Assembly: GCA_034509735.1 (NCBI GenBank)
Contig: JACGWO010000006.1
Coordinates: 10,369,001 to 10,433,000 of the forward strand
Source of the DNA: Sesamum alatum
Lineage: Eukaryota; Streptophyta; Magnoliopsida; Lamiales; Pedaliaceae
Direction: 5' to 3'
DNA: 64,000 bases
Positions within the stretch are counted from its first letter, which is position 1, and each line of letters starts with the position of its first letter. A program made the position numbers and the translations under genes. Below the pieces are notes generated by a model that was not told the origin of the DNA, did no database searches, and saw only the letters and a list, made by a program, of their open reading frames with translations. This document shows positions 57,040 through 64,000 of this stretch, one piece after another.

Positions 57040-57900
57040 ACCTAGAGGTTGGGGACTTGAACAACCTACCAACCTGTGAATCTTGCCTTAAAGGGAAAAT
57101 AACCAAAAGGCACTTTGTAGGACAAAGTAGGCTTGCCACATGTCTATTGGACTTGGTCCATACGGACATGTGTGAACCACTAATAACGCAAGCCAGAGGT
57201 GGTTTCTCTTACTTCATAACCTTCACCGATGATCATTCACGGTATGGTTGTGTTTACCTGATAAGGTACAAATCTGAAGCTCTTGTAAAGTTTAAAGACT
57301 GTAAACTTGAAGTTGAGAACTAGACTGGGTGCAAAATTAAAATCCTACTGTCGGATCGAGGTGGCGAATACCTTAGTGGAGAATTTCTCGATTATCTAAA
57401 AGAAAACGGTATAGTCTCTGAATGGACACCTCCCGGACACCGCAGTTAAACATCGTCTCTGAAAGGAGGAGTCGAACTCTATTTGACATGGTTCGATCCA
57501 TGATGAGTTTTACCGAATTGCCCTTGTCTTTTTGGGGCTACGCACTAAAGACAGCAGCCTAGTTATTGAACTTAGCGCCATCCAGAGCCGTGACCCAAAT
57601 ACCATATGAGATATGGCACGGCAAGCCTGCTTCCTACAAATACTTGAGAGTGTGGGGTAGCCCTGAATATGTCAAGAGGTTAGTGGGAGACAAGTTAGAA
57701 TCGAGATCTAGCTGGTGCAGGTTGGTTGGATATCCAAAGGAAACTGCAGGTTATTACTTTTATGACCCCTCGGAATAGAAGGTCTCTGTTTCGAGGAGTG
57801 CAGTGTTCTTGGAAAAGGGTTTTCCAACAAATATTCAATGTGATGAAGTGTTCCTTGATGAATCAAGTGAGACAAATCAGTCAACACTAGAAGCTCCGGA
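57040..57900 (+). pseudogene. Copia element 2 integrase
   Basis: The frame keeps CESCLKGK (zinc ligands), then HTDMCEPL (first catalytic Asp) and FITFTDDHSRYG. After a TAG near 57,322 come LSDRGGEYLSGEF (second Asp) and, after a further frame change, SERRSRTLFDMVRSM (catalytic Glu). PYEIWHGKPASYKYLRVWG is the conserved integrase tail. All three catalytic acids survive, but the frame is broken four or more times. Confidence 0.8.
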
Positions 57901-57939
57901 TACCTTACTAAGAGGTTTTTAGGTTAAGTACCCAACGGG

Positions 57940-58530
57940 TTGAGTAACCTCGCGAGGCACAACATGTTGGACATCCTCTTTCAGGCCCAGCATGTCGAGC
58001 CACATCATGAGGAGCCAACCTCGATACTTGGACCGCCAACTCCTATCGTGTCTGCGCCCATGGTTACCACTGATGTTCCAGTCCTTCGTAGGTCAGCCAG
58101 AGTGTCGCGCCCTACCATGAGGTATGGATTCTTAGGCATGACCGATCAGTTGGATAAGGATCCTAAGACATATGGGGACATGATGTCGGACATCAACTCG
58201 GGAAAGTGGCTTGAGACCATACTCCATGAGCGCAAACCTAGTGGACACTTGTAAACCCACCCAAAGGGGTTAAACCAGTCGGGTGTAAATGGGTCTATAA
58301 GCGTAAACTTGGCGTTGATGGAGAAGTAACTACCTTTAAGGCTAGGCTAGTGGCAACAGGTTACACTCAATGACCCGGGGTCGACTTTGAGGATACCTAC
58401 TCGCCAATAGCCATGGCTAAGTCCATTTAGATTATGCTTGCCATGACTGCATGGTATGACAATGAAATATGGCATATGGACGTGAAAATGACATTCCTTA
58501 ACGGTTTCATTGAGGAAGAGATCTATATGG
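57940..58530 (+). pseudogene. Copia element 2 reverse transcriptase, N-terminal part only
   Basis: A linker (VLRRSARVSRPTMRYGF) leads to the polymerase start. Blocks VDFEDTYSPIAMAKSI and WHMDVKMTFLNGFIEEEIYM are readable, with stops. The domain breaks off near 58,530, before the YVDD active site, at the junction with inverted LTR sequence. Confidence 0.8.
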
Positions 58531-58932
58531 ATTCCCACTAGTCACCTCAGTCAGCTGACGCCGGCGGACTAACCTATTAATATTGCATGGACAACCCTCG
58601 TCACTCGTCGATGAAACACAACTGCAATTCTCAGTGCAAATCTCGCTTGGGCCTTCAATACCCAATCTCGAGGTCCTTGACTTGGAGGGTTTCAGACCGA
58701 TCCACAGAGGCTGGATATTGCCAACCTATGCGTAGTCCAGCCTCCTGGATTAACATACCCGATATGTGGGCTTTGTTTGTGCAATGAACAATAACATAAG
58801 TGAACACAACAAAGTATAGCATGACAAGAACTTAACATCACTTTTATTCATAATATCTTATTTATACCATTAATACCAGAAACAGGTTACATAAGTCTAA
58901 TGAGATTGGCTTCACGGTCACCTATTCTAACA
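58531..58932 (-). repeat. Inverted LTR fragment (5' ~400 bp) at the end of copia element 2
   Basis: The reverse complement starts at 58,932 with TGTTAGAATAGGTGACCGTG and matches 51,585-52,000, the beginning of the LTR of the same subfamily. It shares CTGACTGAGGTGACTCGTG-type sequence at its inner edge. The junction with reverse transcriptase contains ATGGATTCCCAC, close to the LTR sequence ATGACGATTCCC, so short homology may have helped the join. Confidence 0.85.
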
Positions 58933-60420
58933 GTAGCTCCACAAGAAAAGGGTGAAGGGGGAACCTCAAGCTCGACACACATTGGGTTGCATACACAGTG
59001 AAACAACCAGGGGATGAATCGCTCGTCCTTTCATACTCCACAATGAGTCAAAACATGATAACCCTCGGGAAGATTTAGAATCTTAATGGTTTTCACCATC
59101 GATTTAGCAAACATTTTAGAAGTAAAATGGAGGAGATGACCGCGAAGGAGTTGGGTGAGATTTCATTGGGGGTTGGATGGGAAGGCTATTTGGAAGAGGA
59201 AGCCTTGGTGTGGCGAGGCATTCTTCCTCTGATTTTCTGTAGAAGGATACGAGTAATTGGAGGAAAATAGGGAGATGAGGAGGCAGAAGAAGTCCAGTCG
59301 GAGGTGGTGTATCCACCTTCCATGAACTATCCCGACCACATGTCTACTTACAGGTTCATCTAAAGTCACAACCAGAACAAGAAGAGAGAACTACAAGTAC
59401 CTATAAACTCGGAAAAAGGGAAAAGAAGCATCGAGTTGAATGGAGATGACAAGGGAAAAAATGGAGAACAAGGTGGAAACAATGAGGTACGGAGTGCTTC
59501 CTTATATAGAACTCCAGAGGAAGATGAGGAGTCGCGGTGAAAGGGTACGTGTCATAAGGCCAGAGGCATCAAGCAAGGCAGACGCCTGCACGAAGCACCA
59601 CATGTGAAGGCTATGGTAAAAAAGGGTGGTGAACCTAGAGAGGTAGTTATGATGAGAGATAAAGGGTAAAGAAAACAAACAGGTGCATGTACTTCGAGAA
59701 CCGCCAAAACGTACCATTTGAAATTTGAAAAGTTTCATCCCGCTAGCTAAGCTGAGCACAATCAAACCTGGGGGATTGGTGATATGGTGTGGAGATGAGG
59801 TGTCCCTATAATAAAGTAAACGAGGGGAAAATATACAAGGAGACATGAATGTCTCGAATAAAGAATAAATATACGAGGGGGGAGGGGCGCTTCGTATCGA
59901 GCTATGATAAAAAAGCACGCTGGGGCCTAGCCTGAGATCCACTCAAAAGATAGCGACAGCGTGAATCTCGGGAACAAGGACCGAGAAGGATTCTTAAAGG
60001 ATTCGATACAAGGGGCGGATATAGGGCCTCAAACCAAATCTACGTCAGGGAAGGGTTCACGCAAAGCATTGAAGGATATCAACGAACAATAATGAATACG
60101 AGGTGGCAGGGAGATCAACCATATGAGGGAAAGCTCAGACCAAAATCCTTATGCAGATGCTGAAAAATCTGGGATCTGCTACGTGTGCTCCAAGAAAGGA
60201 TCCTATGAGGAAGGTGAATATGGGCAATTGTATCCGTCTTCTTCCCCTATAAAAACCACCCCCCAGCAGCAAACAAAGATCACTTCCTAGAGTAATCAAA
60301 ATATAACAACGTCAGTGGGATTATTCTTTTCCCATTTGTGATCTTTATAACTAATTCTTATTTATTATTAAAATTAGTCATTCTGAAAATTATAAATATC
60401 TTTTCACATTAGAAACAAAC
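58933..60420. other. Unclassified, GC-richer repeat-like DNA with a TATA-like site
   Basis: The composition is clearly more GC-rich than the DNA on the right. CCTATAAAAACC at about 60,246 resembles the promoter of a retrotransposon LTR. No open frame shows a known domain and no paired terminus is found. Confidence 0.4.
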
Positions 60421-61518
60421 ATTTGCGGTATTCACACTTTTGTTATTGTATAATAATATAATACAATATAGTATAATAAAATAGTACTTCATATGTTTTG
60501 TTGTGTATTGAAGTTTTAGCTTAATAATTTGTGTATACAGGTTATTTAGAGTTTTAGCTTCAAATATTATCAAATAGAATCTAACAAATTAATTTTTTAA
60601 AATACGTCAATAATATTTATGTTTTCATTTTATCTTCAATTCATGTAGTTAGTTAAATGTTGACACTTAAATTCGGTTTTCTTTTTTTTTTTCTAATACA
60701 CATTAATAGTAATTTACATATATTTATGCATATTATTGTACTATATATTACTATCAGTATTAATATTATTAGTGTCACCTTTTTTTATTGATCATACTTC
60801 TATAAATTTATAATAATATTCCAATAAAAATACCCATATATATGTATCTTTAGAAATATTTCATATATACTATTTAATATATATGTAATCAACTAAACTA
60901 TCCCTTATTAAATTACAAATAACAATCATAAATCATAGTGAAAGAACATCAACCGATCATATCACGGCAAGTTCTAGTAGACACGATTTTCGGATAACAA
61001 ACATGAAATTGTTAAAATTTTAAAGTTACATGATTAAATCGCGAAAATAAATTCATGTAGGACTAAAAATGTCATTCCCTAAATTACAAGACTAAATTTG
61101 CATTTTTTTTTCGTGACAAGATATTTGTTGCTGAAGATACATCAGAGAAAAAGAACAATATAAGTATACAACATCCAATATACTTGTTTTCGAAATTACC
61201 TGAAATGAAAAACTTATGTTATATATAATTTCTTTTAAATGTCGCTTTGCATCTCCCATTATTTGCTTCATTGATCTCTCATGGATTTTCACACTATTAT
61301 TATTTTTGTTCAACCTATACAAAATAGGCAAGGAAAATTTTGCTCACAATGTTTTATTAAATTAGTGATTATTTTCAAATTATTTCTATATCATTGTCGT
61401 ATCTGCTCAACTTCGTGGCAAACAAATCTATTTATAGAATTGATATTGGTGCAGTTTGCAATTACAGTTCATCTAACCATAAAAACAAAAAATAAAAGTG
61501 ATAGTATCATAAAATAAT
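60421..61518. other. AT-rich DNA, no gene seen
   Basis: Strongly AT-rich with scattered short poly-T tracts. Nothing is supported. Confidence 0.6.
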
Positions 61519-61528
61519 TATTTGTTTA

Positions 61529-62056
61529 GGCTTAAATATATTTTTATCCTGTAATTAGAGAATTTTGATAATTTTATCTTTTATCTTCCTAACATTGCAA
61601 AATAGTCCTGTAATTTTTGACATTTTGCGATATTGGTCCTTTCGATGCCAGATTTTGCAAAAGTTGCCGAAACAAATCATGTGCGGCTCGAGATTTTGGC
61701 ATTTTTATCTTTTATCTTTTTAGAAATTACAAAAGAGTCTTGTAACTTTTTTACATTTCGCAATTTTGGTCCTTCCAGTGTGCAAATATTGACGAAATAA
61801 ATCATATGCAACGTTATTTTTTTTTATTTTTTCGTCCATGTTGGCAAAAGTGGACCTATCAGAACAAAAGCCCCAATTTAAATTAACAACGTGAGGTGCA
61901 CATGATTTATTCCGGCAACTTTTGCAAAATCGGGCACCGGAAGGACCAAAATTATCAAATGTCAAAAAGTTACAGGACTCTTTAACAATCCTAAAAAGAT
62001 AAAGAATATAAATGTCAAAGTGCCAAAACTAGTGGACCAAAAGTATTATTTAAGAC
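61529..62056. mobile_element. Mutator-type MITE, 528 bp
   Basis: The left end GGCTTAAATATA and the right end, which reads GTCTTAAATAATACTTTTGG on the other strand, are inverted copies. Interior words such as TTTTGCAAAA and GGTCCTTCC occur in both orientations. Flanks TATTTGTTTA (61,519-61,528 and 62,057-62,066) form a perfect 9-10 bp target duplication. Confidence 0.85.
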
Positions 62057-62066
62057 TATTTGTTTA

Positions 62067-63620
62067 TGTCTGTGTATCATCCATACTAATATATATATAT
62101 ATATATATATAGTCACTTCTCACTCACAACTGGTGGTTTGTAACACCCTAACACCAAATTCTAAAATTTTAATTATACCCATAAATATTTATAACAATAT
62201 AATTAATTATTTCAATATTTCGAATGGTCAATTTCATCTTTTAACCATCAATATACTATTATGTTTATCCTCCACTTTCGCTCATGCTTATCACTTGCTC
62301 TGGTTCTTATTATATATTGCTTTTTTTATTTTTAAAATTCATGTCGTAGATATTTGATTATATGCGCGCAAGTACTGCGTGTCTCAGTTTATAGTATGTC
62401 CATTTTTTGATAACTTTTACTTAAGTACTAAATAAAAACAACAACATTGATAATCGAGACAAAGTCTCCCTCTGTGTTTATGATTGTTATTATCTTGACC
62501 CTTTGAAGTTCTTTTTCCAGTTTCTTTAACTTTTAGAAATATTCTATAAATATTTATATTATATGATCTAAAATATTGAAATTATATAACGCAAAATATA
62601 ACTTATTATATTAACTAAAAGATGTGCCAACTCTTTTTGTAGAATGAAGTTTAATATCGAATTCTTCAAACTCAACAAAATTGTAGTTGATATGATTTTA
62701 ATTGGTTCAGACGCATTTTTTACAATATTATACTTTTTGAGGACCAATTCCTTTTCTAGATGTGCATTTGAAAATAATGGATTAACCTTTTTTCACTTCT
62801 CCGTTGGATATGAAATATGTCTCATATAGTCTTCTGAAATTTGAACACAAGTGCTTAGGCACGAGAGATCAAGCCGACTCGACTTGAGTTCAAAATTTTT
62901 TGAGCTCCAGTTGAGTCGGCCCATTTTGCACCCCTAGGTAAGAGACTAATGATTTTTTTTAGACTAATAATTCTTTTATATATATAGAGTATGAAATTTT
63001 TATTCATTATAAAACCAATTAAATCTTTTCTTCTAAGTTCTATAAAATCAATAATGTATTTTAAATTCAATTAATTTTAATGTGAATATACTTTGAATTC
63101 TAAAATTAAATATGAAAGCTTGAATCCTGTACATTCATTACAATGTATAAGAACTTAAAAATAAGTTTCTTGTCATTTCAAAAAAAAAAAAAATGCGTTC
63201 TTGTAATGATATATACAGATATAATAAATACTTGCTAACTGTTTGACTTGCATAGAAAAAAAAAATGTATCATGTAGATGTCTTTTTATTCATGTATAAT
63301 TAATAATTCATGTAAAAAAAAAATATAATTGTCTTCTCAAACTTAGAAATGCATTTTTTAATTCAATAACTTTTTATAAAAAATACACTTTGAATAATAA
63401 TAATAATAGATATATAAATGATTGAATTTCCTTAATTATTAAGCCTTCATCACATTTTTAGGACATTGTCTGACTTCTTTTGAAATGTGGACACATTGTT
63501 AGCTTATCCAACTTAATTAGTTTATCAATGTAAGACTAGTGCAATAAAGTAGAGACACTATATTCATCACAAAACAAAAAAAATTGCAAGAACTTAAATG
63601 GAACGTAAATAACTTAAAAT
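62067..63620. other. AT-rich DNA, no gene seen
   Basis: A TA repeat lies at about 62,090-62,111. A short GC-balanced patch at 62,840-62,935 (AGTCGACTC-type words in both orientations) might be a MITE remnant. No gene is supported. Confidence 0.55.
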
Positions 63621-63802
63621 GGGAAAATTTTAGTCCGGACCTGACTCGGTCAAATTTGAACTAATCATATAGCAAGTGCAATATACTTGCCGTGTGATTG
63701 ATGTACAGTATAGGGAAAGTGACCAATCATATAGCAAGTATACGACACTTGTTTTATGATTAGTTTGGTTCGACCAAACCTAATCCGGATAAAAATTTTC
63801 CC
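63621..63802. mobile_element. Fold-back MITE, 182 bp
   Basis: GGGAAAATTTTAGTCCGGAC at the left and, on the other strand, GGGAAAATTTTTATCCGGAT at the right pair over most of the element. AATCATATAGCAAGT words occur in each arm. The flanks TTAAAAT and TTAAAAA hint at a short duplication. Confidence 0.7.
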
Positions 63803-64000
63803 TTAAAAAGCTACATAGCATATAGAATCTTACATTTACATTATAACACGTTAATTACTTCCTATACCTGAAAGGAATATGCATGCTTCTCTTTGCAAGA
63901 GCAAATGTCACGTCTCCAAGGGCATAAAGTGATTATGTTGATTGTTAATATTATGAGTTTCTATTAGTCTTTCTCCCTGCACTTTTGCCTTAGCTATTCT

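Larger units (their letters stand above)
51585..58932 (+). mobile_element. Ty1/copia retrotransposon 2, truncated, plus strand
   Basis: A 1,973-bp 5' LTR, a tRNA-Met primer-binding site, a long leader, gag and most of pol are followed, within reverse transcriptase, by an inverted 0.4-kb LTR fragment. No proper 3' LTR or target duplication is found (AGTAT precedes the left LTR; GTAGC follows the right end). Gag start, LTR start (TGTTAGAATAGG) and leader show that it belongs to the same family as copia element 1 but a different subfamily. Confidence 0.85.

Noticed and set aside
59502..59942. 146-codon minus-strand frame
   Set aside because: No recognisable motif, no ATG context or splice support. 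It lies in unclassified repeat-like DNA.
1..64000. CRISPR array, bacterial operon, tRNA or rRNA genes
   Set aside because: No evenly spaced identical repeats with unique spacers. No cloverleaf sequence could be identified by eye. All coding signals are plant host or transposable-element type.

Overview
The window looks like nuclear DNA of a flowering plant, most likely a eudicot. It is AT-rich with long poly-T, TA and TTA tracts. It carries a pentatricopeptide (RFL-type) gene with no introns, GT-AG introns with T-rich tails, and many plant transposable elements nested in one another. Species assignment is not possible from sequence alone. I see no tRNA, rRNA, CRISPR array or bacterial operon.

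Only one probably functional host gene is clear: a P-class pentatricopeptide protein of the Restorer-of-fertility-like (RFL) type at 30,202-31,818 (+). It is truncated by a small C-terminal frameshift. A second host-derived sequence is an orphan first exon at 10,422-10,543 (+) resembling plant 4'-phosphopantetheinyl transferase.

Region by region. 1-7,568: AT-rich DNA with a tandem duplication, a probable Helitron end, a CACTA terminus and a decayed Ty1/copia RNase H remnant. 7,569-9,115: a CACTA end with GGAACGGTT-type subterminal repeats, split by a solo LTR (7,636-8,391, TSD GATTG). 12,510-26,261: a Mutator-type MITE split by a 13.3-kb Ty3/gypsy element of the Tat lineage (12,710-26,014, coding on the minus strand, dual RNase H). 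Between pol and the 3' LTR this element carries an antisense gene with introns that encodes a plant mobile domain (PMD) protein. 26,288-26,546, 28,372-29,168, 34,687-35,114, 61,529-62,056 and 63,621-63,802: further terminal-inverted-repeat elements, several with clear 9-10 bp target duplications. 33,251-34,022: a 0.4-kb tandem duplication. 36,430-38,335: chromovirus LTR end with primer-binding site, followed by decayed sequence. 38,503-46,985: an 8.5-kb Ty1/copia element on the minus strand with 2.2-kb LTRs and TSD ATAAG. 47,691-49,825: an unrecognised decayed ORF, an LTR fragment of the same copia family and a CACTA right end. 51,585-58,932: a second copia element on the plus strand, with a CpG-rich repeat block in its leader, decayed gag-pol truncated in reverse transcriptase, and an inverted LTR piece in place of a 3' LTR. 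58,933-64,000: unclassified repeat-like DNA and AT-rich DNA.

Most notable are the antisense, intron-bearing PMD gene inside the Tat element, the GC-rich repeat block and the paired CACGAGTCGTG palindromes in the copia leaders, and the RFL gene with a readable PPR code.
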